NCBI GenBank assembly: GCA_030055525.1
Contig: JASFYJ010000005.1
Span: forward strand, 53,429-117,428
Reading direction: 5' to 3'
DNA from: Archaeoglobales archaeon
Lineage (GTDB): Archaea > Halobacteriota > Archaeoglobi > Archaeoglobales > Archaeoglobaceae
Length of the DNA: 64,000 nucleotides
Part shown: positions 19,702 through 28,910 of the stretch, in pieces
How positions within the stretch are numbered: position 1 is the stretch's first letter
Layout: each line of letters starts with the position of its first letter
The notes under the pieces: model-generated
Told to the model about the DNA's origin: nothing
The model's database searches: none
What the model saw: the letters and a program-made list of their open reading frames with translations, nothing else
Translations under genes and position numbers: made by a program

Positions 19702-21840
19702 ATGGTGAAAAACATGAAGCTTATAAGTGAAATAGCATCGAAAGCGATTTCAGAAGGTAGAACGTACTTACTCGAACACGAAAGTAAAAAAATCCTTATG
19801 GAGTATGGTATTCATACTACTAGAGCTTTTTTAGCAAGAAAGGCTGATGAGGCTGTTGAAATAGCAAGAGAAATCGGATATCCTGTAGTTATGAAGGTTT
19901 TATCTCCAATGATAATTCACAAATCCGATGTTGGTGGTGTTAAACTAAACCTTGAAAACGATGAAGCTGTTAGAGCAGCTTACAAGGAAATCGAGTCAAA
20001 ATTCAAGGATAAGGGTATGATCGGAGTCTCTGTGCAAAAGATGGCAAAGCCGGGGATAGAATTAATTGTAGGAGTAACGATGGATGAAACTTTTGGTCAT
20101 GTACTGATGTTCGGCTTGGGCGGAGTTTTTGTTGAAGTTTTTAAAGATGTAAGCTTCAGAGCGATCCCAATAAGTGAAGATGATGCCGAAGAGATGATAA
20201 GGGAGATAAAAGGTTACTCTTTGCTGAAAGGTTACCGTAATTATTCTGCAGATTTACAGGCGATAAAGGACATTTTATTGAGAGTCTCGAAGATCGTAAG
20301 TGAAAATCCAATAATAAAGGAGATGGATTTGAACCCGGTGTTTGTATATCCTGAAGGTTATGTAGTTGTTGACGCAAGGATAATTCTTGATCCCAAGTTT
20401 TGTAAAATAAATGAAGGGAATTCTCGAAACATCGATCTCAAAGGACTCTTCTATCCGAAAAGCGTTGCAGTTATCGGAGCTTCAAATACACAGGGTAAGC
20501 TAGGCTGGAATGTATTTAGAAACCTCTTAACTCACGGATTTAGCGGAAAACTTTACCCTGTAAACCCAAATGTTGAAGAGGTACAGGGTGTTAGAGCTTA
20601 CAAGAGCATAAAAGATGTTCCAGAGAAAGTTGATGTTGCAATAGTTCTAGTGCCCGCAAAGCAGACTCCAAAGATAGTTGAGGAATGTTGTCAAGCCGGT
20701 GTGAAGTATATCATAGTCGAATCTGCAGGATTTTCTGAGCTTGGAGAAGAAGGAAAGACTCTTGAAATGCAGATGAAGGAATTAATAAAAAGGTATGGGT
20801 GTAGACTTGTAGGCCCAAATTGTGCTGGATTGATAAATACTCATAACGGATTCGTCGGATCTTTAGGGCTCCTTGGAGAGCTTAATAAGGGAAACATAGG
20901 ACTAATAGTCCAGGCAGGAGTCTATGCTGCGGGGTTTTTGTGGGGGCTCAGAAATATTATGGACTTCGGAATAATAGCGACAATAGGGAACAAGCTCGAT
21001 ATAAATGAGACTGACATGCTGGAAGCAATTGGTGCTGATGAGAACATAGAAGTTATAGGAATGTACTTGGAGGATGTAAAAGGCGGCAGGAGATTTATAG
21101 ATGTGGCAAGGAATATAACGAAAAAGAAACCAATCATAGTTTTAAAGACAGGTAGAACTGAGGAAGGAAAGAAGGCTGCGTCAACCCATACAGCCTCTTT
21201 AGCTGGAAATGACCAGATATATAGCTCGATTTTCAAGCAGGCGGGAATTATAAGAGCAAGAGATAATGAACATCTTTTTGCGTTGCTTAAAGCCTTCTCC
21301 AAACAACCTTTGCCAAAGAACGATGGAGTTCTTGTAATAACCTATGCTGGCTCTCTTGGTGTCGCTTCAGCAGATGCAATATCTCTTAATGGACTGAGAC
21401 TGGCGAAATTTTCGGAGGAGATAAAAGAAGAGATCAGAAGATTCATGCCGAGTTTTGTAGCAAGCTTTAACCCGATAGATCTTACTTTTGATCAAACCCC
21501 CGAACAGGTCAGAAAGATAATAGAGACAGCACTGAAATGCGATGATGTTGGAAGTATTTTACTCATTGTGCAAACAGAGAAGTTTGGAAGTTATGTTGAT
21601 ACTCTGAAGTCTATAGATTACAAGGGCATCCCTATCTTTGTGGTTGTTTTTGGTAAGGAGTTTATCATAGAGGATGTAATAAAACTTGAAAGATCCGGAA
21701 TACCAGTTTATACGACGCCTGAACAAGCTGTGGAAGTTATTGCGACCATGTATTATTACAAGAACAATATAATGCTCGCGGAAGAGGTTTTAAAGCAAAC
21801 TACATCTAAATCTGTGGAAAAGAAGGTTTTAGCTTTTTAA
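19702..21840 (+). CDS. acetate/acyl-CoA ligase (ADP-forming), fused beta(ATP-grasp)-alpha order
   Basis: N-terminal ATP-grasp (VVMKVLSPMIIHKSDVGGVKLNL), then CoA-binding domain (YPKSVAVIGAS) and catalytic His motif AASTHTASLAG. Confidence 0.9.
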   Translation: MVKNMKLISEIASKAISEGRTYLLEHESKKILMEYGIHTTRAFLARKADEAVEIAREIGYPVVMKVLSPMIIHKSDVGGVKLNLENDEAVRAAYKEIESKFKDKGMIGVSVQKMAKPGIELIVGVTMDETFGHVLMFGLGGVFVEVFKDVSFRAIPISEDDAEEMIREIKGYSLLKGYRNYSADLQAIKDILLRVSKIVSENPIIKEMDLNPVFVYPEGYVVVDARIILDPKFCKINEGNSRNIDLKGLFYPKSVAVIGASNTQGKLGWNVFRNLLTHGFSGKLYPVNPNVEEVQGVRAYKSIKDVPEKVDVAIVLVPAKQTPKIVEECCQAGVKYIIVESAGFSELGEEGKTLEMQMKELIKRYGCRLVGPNCAGLINTHNGFVGSLGLLGELNKGNIGLIVQAGVYAAGFLWGLRNIMDFGIIATIGNKLDINETDMLEAIGADENIEVIGMYLEDVKGGRRFIDVARNITKKKPIIVLKTGRTEEGKKAASTHTASLAGNDQIYSSIFKQAGIIRARDNEHLFALLKAFSKQPLPKNDGVLVITYAGSLGVASADAISLNGLRLAKFSEEIKEEIRRFMPSFVASFNPIDLTFDQTPEQVRKIIETALKCDDVGSILLIVQTEKFGSYVDTLKSIDYKGIPIFVVVFGKEFIIEDVIKLERSGIPVYTTPEQAVEVIATMYYYKNNIMLAEEVLKQTTSKSVEKKVLAF

Positions 21841-21907
21841 ATCTTATTTTTAAAGCATCTTTCGAACCATCCATTTTGGACTATTTTATACCGAAAGGTT
21901 AATCAAA

Positions 21908-24583
21908 TTGTTTTCAAAAATTTTTATCATGCGAGGTAAGCTATACAACATCCCACAGGAAATCACTCTGAAAGATGGTACAGTTATCTTTGTTCGTGAA
22001 GTCAGAAAAGAGGATTTGGAAGAGTTGAAGAAATTGTATTCTTCTCTTTCAAGGGAGAGTCTTTATTTAAGGTTCTTTGGGAAACCAAGTTCAAATTTTA
22101 TTGAAAAGTATGTTGAAAGAGCTGTAAATGTGGATAGGAAGAACTCCTTTGGAATCGTTGCCTTTTATGGCAACGATCTCGTAGCCCATTCAGAGTATTA
22201 TGCCACAAGCAGAGATTCTGCAGAAGTTGCATTCACGGTTTCAGATAATTTTCATGGTAGGGGTGTTGGAACAGCTCTATTAGGAGTGATGGCTGAAATA
22301 GCATGGAAAAATGGAATAAAAGAGTTCTATGCAATGGTTTTACCAGAAAATTATCAGATGATCAAAGTATTTCGAGATTCTGGTTTTCCAGTGAGAGTTA
22401 GGCCTGAAATCGGAGCATTAGTTGTGAGAATGCCGACTGCGATAACTGAAGAAGTTTTAGAGCATTTTGAACGTAGAGAGAAGTTAGCAATTATAAACGC
22501 TCTTCGTAGGTTTTTTTGTCCAAATACCATAGCAGTAATAGGAGCGTCAAAAGATAGAAAAAAAGTAGGTGGAAAACTTTTATATAATATTTTGGTCTAT
22601 GGTTATAACGGTACAGTTTATCCAGTAAACAAAAATTCAAAGTACAGCCAGTCGGTAAGATGTTATCCTTCGATTTCCGATGTTCCGGATGAGGTAGACT
22701 TAGCAATTGTGGCTGTACCCTTCTATGAGGTTCTTAATGTTGCAGAAGAATGTGGAAAAAAAGGTGTGAAAGCTCTGCTAGTAATAACATCTGGATTTGC
22801 AGAACTCGGTGGAGAAGGTAAGAACAGACAGGAAGAGCTTTTAAAGATCTGTAGAAAGTATGGAATGCGTTTAATAGGTCCAAATTGCATGGGGATCGTA
22901 AATACAGATCCAAATTTAAGATTAAATGCTACATTTGCTCCAAACCCTCCACAGAATGGTAGAATAGGGTTCGCATCGCAAAGTGGTGCGGTTGGATTGG
23001 CAGTGATGGATCACGCAAGCTCCTATGGACTGGGTCTCTCCTTCTTTGCATCTCTCGGCAACAGAGCAGACATATCGAGCAACGATCTCATAGAATACTG
23101 GGAGGAGGATCCGAGAACAGATTTGATTCTTCTTTATCTTGAATCCTTCGGTAATCCGAGAAAGTTTGCTAGGATAGCTAAAAGAGTGTCTAAAAAGAAG
23201 CCAATACTAGCTCTTGCTTCAGGTATAACCCCTGTTGGAACCAACACTGCCTCAATTATCGGGTCTCTGATTTCTTCTTCAGGTATCGTAGTAGAATCTT
23301 TCTTTAAACAGACGGGAATCATAAGAGCCGACACTCTGGATCAACTTTTTGCAATATCTTGCTTTTTACTGCATCAACCATTGCCAAGAGGCAGGAAGGT
23401 TTGTATCCTAACAAACGGTGGAGGTTATGGAGATATAACAGCTGACTGGTGTAAGAAGGTCGGTTTAAAGATACCGGAATTGTCTCAGGAAACTAAAATG
23501 AGGCTGTTACAGACTCTTCCACCAATTTCAAGTGTTCAAAATCCTGTAGATATGACAGCATCAGCTAATTTCGAAAATTACAGTGATGCTATAAAGATTG
23601 TAAGCAAAGATGAGAATGTCGATGCGATAGTAGTCATCTTTGTTCAGGCTGTAAGCATGGAGGAAACAAGTAGAGTAGTGGAAAGTGTTTTGGAAGCATC
23701 TAGATATGCAAATTCTTTAGGGAAGCCTGTAATATTTATATACGCTGGTACCGATCTTCAATGTCGTGTTCTTAGGAAGGAGGATTTAGCTGTTCCTGTC
23801 TACGTCGATCCAAGTTTAGCAGCAGAGGTTTTAAGTAAGGTTGCAGAATATTCAGAGTGGAAAATGAAGCCGAAAGAAGATACAAGAGAATTTGAAGTTA
23901 ACAGAGATAAGGCTGCAGCGATAATAGCAAAATCACTTGGAAAGAAAGAATGGTTGAACATTCTAGATTCTTTCGAACTTTTGAACTGTTACGGTATAAA
24001 AACACCAGATTACGTTTATTTAAAACCCGAAGAACTCAAAGATGAGAAGGCAATCGAAAAAGTCGAAAAATTGGGCGTTGTTAGTGTGAAGGCAGTTGCT
24101 GAAAAACCTTCATATGGAAGAGATCCAAGATTTTCAAAGAGTGGAGTTTATGGAGCTGAAGCAATAAGAGCTGCAAAGGAGATACTTCAAGAACTTAAGG
24201 AAGTAGATGGTTTCATATTCCAGAAAATTGTTCATGGAATTGAGATGTTCATCGGTGTTGTAGAAGATCAGAACTTTGGTCCCCTGATAGCTTGTGGTGC
24301 CGGAGGCGAGTTTGCAGAGTTGCTCAAAGACATTTCCGTTAAAGTTACTCCCATTACGTACTCTGAGGGACTAGAAATGGTAAAAAGTTTAAGGATCTAC
24401 CCTATGCTTGAAGGTTACAAAGGAAGAGAGGCTGTAAACATAGAATCCTTTGTGGAGACTATCTTGAGGATAAATATGCTGATAGAGGATTTCCCTGAAA
24501 TAGTTGAAGTTGAATGCAACCCTGTAGTTTTAGATAAAAGCTCTGCAGTTGTTTTCGATGCAAGTGTAAGGTTGCGAGTATAA
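21908..24583 (+). CDS. GNAT acetyltransferase fused to an acyl-CoA synthetase (NDP-forming)-like protein; Pat-like candidate
   Basis: N-terminal GNAT (VSDNFHGRGVGTALLGVMAEIA), CoA-binding domain (CPNTIAVIGASKDRKKVGG), C-terminal ATP-grasp. Confidence 0.85.
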   Translation: MFSKIFIMRGKLYNIPQEITLKDGTVIFVREVRKEDLEELKKLYSSLSRESLYLRFFGKPSSNFIEKYVERAVNVDRKNSFGIVAFYGNDLVAHSEYYATSRDSAEVAFTVSDNFHGRGVGTALLGVMAEIAWKNGIKEFYAMVLPENYQMIKVFRDSGFPVRVRPEIGALVVRMPTAITEEVLEHFERREKLAIINALRRFFCPNTIAVIGASKDRKKVGGKLLYNILVYGYNGTVYPVNKNSKYSQSVRCYPSISDVPDEVDLAIVAVPFYEVLNVAEECGKKGVKALLVITSGFAELGGEGKNRQEELLKICRKYGMRLIGPNCMGIVNTDPNLRLNATFAPNPPQNGRIGFASQSGAVGLAVMDHASSYGLGLSFFASLGNRADISSNDLIEYWEEDPRTDLILLYLESFGNPRKFARIAKRVSKKKPILALASGITPVGTNTASIIGSLISSSGIVVESFFKQTGIIRADTLDQLFAISCFLLHQPLPRGRKVCILTNGGGYGDITADWCKKVGLKIPELSQETKMRLLQTLPPISSVQNPVDMTASANFENYSDAIKIVSKDENVDAIVVIFVQAVSMEETSRVVESVLEASRYANSLGKPVIFIYAGTDLQCRVLRKEDLAVPVYVDPSLAAEVLSKVAEYSEWKMKPKEDTREFEVNRDKAAAIIAKSLGKKEWLNILDSFELLNCYGIKTPDYVYLKPEELKDEKAIEKVEKLGVVSVKAVAEKPSYGRDPRFSKSGVYGAEAIRAAKEILQELKEVDGFIFQKIVHGIEMFIGVVEDQNFGPLIACGAGGEFAELLKDISVKVTPITYSEGLEMVKSLRIYPMLEGYKGREAVNIESFVETILRINMLIEDFPEIVEVECNPVVLDKSSAVVFDASVRLRV

Positions 24584-24626
24584 CTATTTATCGAAAGCTT
24601 TTTAAGCTCGAACCATTTAATGGTAA

Positions 24627-24902
24627 TTGGTGGTAGTGGATTATCTGAAGGAGATGCAAAAACTTTGGGAAAATACTTTGAAGATGCAGACAAACCTAAT
24701 TGAGATGATAACCATCGCTTTAAACAACGTGATAAAGCTGAACCCCATTCAAGGAAACACAGCGATTTTTAGGGCTAAAGTTCAGAGCGGTGGGAGGATA
24801 AGCATACCTGAAGCAGATAGAATAGCCCTCGATTTAAAGGAGGGAGATGTTGTTAAGGTAATTGTAATAAAAGAGTCGGGAGGTGAGAGAAGTGGAGTAT
24901 AA
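24627..24902 (+). CDS. AbrB/SpoVT-domain protein of PHA locus (PhaR-like)
   Basis: Amphipathic N-terminal helix, then AKVQSGGRISIPEADRIALDLKEGDVVKVIVI AbrB fold; start codon uncertain (TTG/GTG). Confidence 0.7.
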   Translation: MVVVDYLKEMQKLWENTLKMQTNLIEMITIALNNVIKLNPIQGNTAIFRAKVQSGGRISIPEADRIALDLKEGDVVKVIVIKESGGERSGV

Positions 24903-25206
24903 GGAGTTTATGGATGCAGTAAGAAGTATGTATAAGATGGGTTTTGCAGTGGGTAAATCTATGCTGGACATGGTAAAAATAGCCATGGACAGCTACATGA
25001 GTATGTACGAGATGTACATGAGGCAGTTTATACCGTCTGAAAGCTACGAAAACGTGAAGAAAACGATAGACCTCTACACGGAATCTCAAACGAAGGTCTT
25101 TGAAAACTTCAAGAAGTTGCTTGAACAGTTTGAGAAACAGCAGGATGAGATATTTGCAAGAATGATAGAGTTTGGCGAGAAGGCAACACCTAAGAAGAAA
25201 GAGTGA
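24883..25206 (+). CDS. phasin-like / PHA-granule-associated helical protein
   Basis: Small all-helical protein (FAVGKSMLDMVKIAMDSYMSMYEMYMRQF ... ENFKKLLEQFEKQQDEIFARM); overlaps the AbrB gene; located in PHA locus. Confidence 0.55.
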   Translation: MREVEYKEFMDAVRSMYKMGFAVGKSMLDMVKIAMDSYMSMYEMYMRQFIPSESYENVKKTIDLYTESQTKVFENFKKLLEQFEKQQDEIFARMIEFGEKATPKKKE

Positions 25207-25209
25207 CAA

Positions 25210-25782
25210 CTATTTTTTTATTTTTGCTATAATTTCGAAGTCGAAAAGGGCCTTTGAGAGATGAACTTCTTCAAATTCTTTGCTCATAAAGTTTGCCACA
25301 AAACGTGGAGATGGAAATCCCCAAATAGCTTTTGAAACTCTTTCAGCGTAAGATTCACTTACATACCTTCTCAAAGCATCTAAAACGAATTTTTTTATAT
25401 TTGATGGCATTTCTGAGTTTATATCTCTTATTGCTATTGTTCCCTCGTTTTTCAGTACTCTTTTAGCCTCGTAAATTGCCCTAAGGCCTGTATCATGTAG
25501 CGAAAAAGAGAATATAACCAAATCAAAAGACCTATCTTTGAAAGGTAAAAAGTTTGCATCAGCAACGATTGCTCTTGAAATTTTGCACATTTCAACGTTT
25601 TTGTCTATACCGACAATTTCTGCATCTTTAAAAATTTTTGATAGTTCATTAGCTAAGATACCGCTGCCACAACCCACGTCGAGTATCTTTTTTGCATTTA
25701 ATGAGCTTTTTAATTTTTTTGCAAAATAAATATAACTGAGCCTGAACTTTTCAGCCCAAGTCGCATACCTTTCTTCTTCCAT
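25210..25782 (-). CDS. class I SAM-dependent methyltransferase
   Basis: ILDVGCGSGILANELSKIF, IVGIDKNVEMCKISR, FDLVIFSFSLHD. Confidence 0.85.
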   Translation of the reverse strand: MEEERYATWAEKFRLSYIYFAKKLKSSLNAKKILDVGCGSGILANELSKIFKDAEIVGIDKNVEMCKISRAIVADANFLPFKDRSFDLVIFSFSLHDTGLRAIYEAKRVLKNEGTIAIRDINSEMPSNIKKFVLDALRRYVSESYAERVSKAIWGFPSPRFVANFMSKEFEEVHLSKALFDFEIIAKIKK

Positions 25783-25815
25783 AAATTTTTTATATTCGCA
25801 ATAACTAAAAAGCTT

Positions 25816-26355
25816 TTGATGATGGAAGATATTTTTAAGACCTTTAAAACGTTTGAAGAGTTTCTAATGAAGTTGATAGACCCCAAGACCTATCTTGGTG
25901 AGCTTAGCGAAGAGGAAATTAAAGATTCGATCGAAAAATACTACAGTGGAATATTCAGTATCTTTCAGCTGAACTTCGATTATTCAACAAAGATCTGGCA
26001 AAAGATTTTTGCGGGCGATGTAGAAAACGTTCTTGCAACTTATCTCGAGTACCTTTCAAAGCTTGAAGATGTAGTTAATAAGATGAGCGACAACGTTCTA
26101 TACTCAGCCTACATAAATGCTTTAAATAGTAACTATCTGAGATTTTTAACGACTCTACAAAATATAAACGGAGCTATTTTGCACAATTTGGGATTGGTTT
26201 CGAGAAAGGATATAGTGGCTCTTGCAGAGGCTTACGTAGACCTGAAGGGTGATATAAAAAAGGAGACAAGAGTTGTTAGAAAAGACATCGCAGAGATAAA
26301 GAACATGCTGGTTGAGTTGCAAAAAGAAATGGTTGGTAAAGAAAAGAAAGATTGA
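25816..26355 (+). CDS. phaE: class III PHA synthase subunit PhaE-like (haloarchaeal-type)
   Basis: Helical protein ending NGAILHNLGLVSRKDIVALAEAYVDLKGDIKKETRVVRKDIAEIKNML, similar to haloarchaeal PhaE C-terminus; immediately precedes phaC. Confidence 0.7.
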   Translation: MMMEDIFKTFKTFEEFLMKLIDPKTYLGELSEEEIKDSIEKYYSGIFSIFQLNFDYSTKIWQKIFAGDVENVLATYLEYLSKLEDVVNKMSDNVLYSAYINALNSNYLRFLTTLQNINGAILHNLGLVSRKDIVALAEAYVDLKGDIKKETRVVRKDIAEIKNMLVELQKEMVGKEKKD

Positions 26356-26365
26356 GGTGTTAAAA

Positions 26366-27475
26366 ATGATTCCTTACCTGATTTCCGAGTCTTTAAGGAA
26401 CATCAGAAGATCTTTAAAGCTTTCTGAATGGCTTTTGGAGCACGATTTTTTACCTTGGAGCGAAGATAGGCCTTATCTAATACCTAACGTGAAGGTTGGT
26501 CAAACTCCGAGGGTAGAACTTTATAAAGATGACGGAGTGAAGCTTTATAGGTACCTGCCGACAACAGAAAAGCAGTACGAAACTCCATTGCTTATAGTCT
26601 ATGCACTCATCAACAAACCATACATCTTGGATCTTTACCCTGAAAGAAGTGTAATTAAGAAGTTTTTAGATGCTGGATTCGATGTTTATCTGATAAAGTG
26701 GGGAGATGCGACGATTGCAGATCAATTTGGTCTTTCAGAGTACGTGGATATCTTCATGTACGACTTCATAGATTACCTTAAGGATTACGCGAAAGTTGAC
26801 AAGATATCTATTCTCGGTTACTGTATGGGTGGAGGGATGTCAGCTATTTACACGTCTCTTTATCCAGAAAACGTCAGAAATCTACTGCTTTTAGCATCTA
26901 CTTTATATTTTGGTAAGGATGTTGGTGGACTTGTTACGCTTAGCGATAAAAGATTTTTTGATCCCGAAGAAGTTACAAACGTATACGGCTACGTTCCAGC
27001 TTGGTTTTTGGGGGAGAGGTACAAGCTTCTCAGACCCCTCGAAAACTACGTTACAAAATATGTCAGCATGTTCTTGAATGCCGAAAACGAAGATTTTCTC
27101 GATCTTTTCTTTAGAATGGAGAGATGGATTCACGATGGAGTTAACGTGGCACCATATGCTTATGCAGAATACGTGAAACTGATGTATCAAGAAAATGCGC
27201 TATGTGAAGGTAAATTGTATATCAACGGAAAAAGGGCAGATCCTAAAAAAATATCCATGCCGGTGGCAGCAATTGTTGGTAAAAAGGATCATTTAGCTCC
27301 ACCAAAGAACACTTTAGGATTTTTGGATTATGTATCAAGCAACGAGAAGGCTATATTTGAAGCCGATGTCGGTCACGTGGGGCTTGTGGTTTCAAGTAAA
27401 GCGATGAAGATGTGGGATGAGGTTGCTGATTGGCTTGCGAAGAGGAGTGGCAAAAAGATAGTAAGAGAGATTTGA
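26366..27475 (+). CDS. phaC: class III poly(R)-hydroxyalkanoate synthase, PhaC subunit
   Basis: Lipase-box-like ISILGYCMGGGMSAIY (nucleophile Cys), GKKDHLAPP (Asp), DVGHVGLVVS (His); ATG at 26366 preferred. Confidence 0.88.
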   Translation: MIPYLISESLRNIRRSLKLSEWLLEHDFLPWSEDRPYLIPNVKVGQTPRVELYKDDGVKLYRYLPTTEKQYETPLLIVYALINKPYILDLYPERSVIKKFLDAGFDVYLIKWGDATIADQFGLSEYVDIFMYDFIDYLKDYAKVDKISILGYCMGGGMSAIYTSLYPENVRNLLLLASTLYFGKDVGGLVTLSDKRFFDPEEVTNVYGYVPAWFLGERYKLLRPLENYVTKYVSMFLNAENEDFLDLFFRMERWIHDGVNVAPYAYAEYVKLMYQENALCEGKLYINGKRADPKKISMPVAAIVGKKDHLAPPKNTLGFLDYVSSNEKAIFEADVGHVGLVVSSKAMKMWDEVADWLAKRSGKKIVREI

Positions 27476-27922
27476 TCACCATATCAAAATTTTTACCCAG
27501 CCTTCAGCAACAAGTCTATCTTCAACAGCACATTTGATGTTTAACTTGTATCTATTTTTCTCTTTTTCAACCACAGTCCCTTGGATTCTAACGAGATCTC
27601 CGATCTTCACGGGAGCTGTATATTTGAAATATGTTTCTAGTAATACAACGATCCCTGGAATTCTTGCTACCGCTGCTGAAACCAAGCTTGTAGTAAGCAT
27701 ACCCTGAGCAACTCTTCCTCCAAACCTCGTCTTCTTTGCAAACTCTTCTTCAAAGTGTATTGGGTTAAAATCTCCAGAAATCAGTCCGAAAAGATAAACG
27801 TCTGCTTCGGTTATCCTTTTCTCGTAAGTTATCTCGTAACCCACATCCAGCTGGCCACTGAATTTTTCAAATTTTTTAACTTCTCCACCCAATTTTCTGT
27901 AAACTTCCTCTAACTCCATCAT
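27476..27922 (-). CDS. phaJ: MaoC-family (R)-specific enoyl-CoA hydratase
   Basis: Hotdog fold motif GDFNPIHFEEEFAKKTRFGGRVAQGMLTTSLV; start 27922 supported by GGGAGGAG SD-like sequence. Confidence 0.8.
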   Translation of the reverse strand: MMELEEVYRKLGGEVKKFEKFSGQLDVGYEITYEKRITEADVYLFGLISGDFNPIHFEEEFAKKTRFGGRVAQGMLTTSLVSAAVARIPGIVVLLETYFKYTAPVKIGDLVRIQGTVVEKEKNRYKLNIKCAVEDRLVAEGWVKILIW

Positions 27923-27935
27923 TTTATCTCCTCCC

Positions 27936-28910
27936 TTAAGACCTTTCAATAATCCAACGAATTGCTTCTGGCCAAATTTTTGTATGGGAAGTTTTGCTTA
28001 CACTCAAACCTATATGTCCCTTCTCTGATAGAAGCATCTTCTTATCTTTTGATGGTATTTTTTCGAAAAACGGTATTACTGACTCTGGTGGTGTTATATG
28101 ATCCTTTTCAGCCGCCAAAACGAGTACGGGCATATCTATTTTGTTGATATCTACTGGCATTCCTTTCACATCGTATTGGTTATTCATTATCTCGTTTCTA
28201 TGGTACCATCTGACAATATACTCCTCGAAAACATCTCCTGCAACGGATGGAGAATCGAAAATCCAGTGGTCCATAAAAAAGAAGTCTTTTACTGATTTTT
28301 CGTCGTCGAAACTATTTATTAGCGATTGATATTTGCCAACTATTAATCTTACTGGGTCTACAAGTAAGAAGGCGATATTCAAGAGATCCCCAGTAGCGTT
28401 GAACAATGCTCTTGAAATCTTTTTGGGATCTATACTTTTAGCCCAAATCGCTAGAGTGTTCTTTGTATCGAAGTTTATTGGAGGTGTTTGAATTATAAGG
28501 TTCTTGATCTTTTCAGGATACAAAGCTGAGTAGATTACTGCAAGTGTAGAACCTAAGCAGTAACCGTGTAATGTCAATTTATCTACTTTTCGCTCTTTTC
28601 TTACAAAATCTACGCAGAAATCAAGATAGTCTATATAATCAGATATTTTTAGATGCCTATCAGCAAAACTCGGATAACCCCAGTCTATCATCCAAACATC
28701 AAGCCCTGCTTCAAGCATCTTCTTTATTACGCTTACATCTTCATGTAAGTCTAGGATAACTGGTCTGTTGATAAAGGCATAGCATATCAGAACTGGAGTT
28801 CTGTAATTGGGATTCCCTCTGTAGTGTAGCAACTTAAAAATCCAATCCTCGTGAACAACTTCGTAATCACAAAATCCAGGCTTTATATTTTTTATCTTTT
28901 CGGCTATCAT
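27936..28910 (-). CDS. second PhaC-type synthase
   Basis: LTLHGYCLGSTLAVIYSALYPE (Cys), AAEKDHITPPESV (Asp), EKGHIGLSVS (His). Confidence 0.82.
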   Translation of the reverse strand: MIAEKIKNIKPGFCDYEVVHEDWIFKLLHYRGNPNYRTPVLICYAFINRPVILDLHEDVSVIKKMLEAGLDVWMIDWGYPSFADRHLKISDYIDYLDFCVDFVRKERKVDKLTLHGYCLGSTLAVIYSALYPEKIKNLIIQTPPINFDTKNTLAIWAKSIDPKKISRALFNATGDLLNIAFLLVDPVRLIVGKYQSLINSFDDEKSVKDFFFMDHWIFDSPSVAGDVFEEYIVRWYHRNEIMNNQYDVKGMPVDINKIDMPVLVLAAEKDHITPPESVIPFFEKIPSKDKKMLLSEKGHIGLSVSKTSHTKIWPEAIRWIIERS

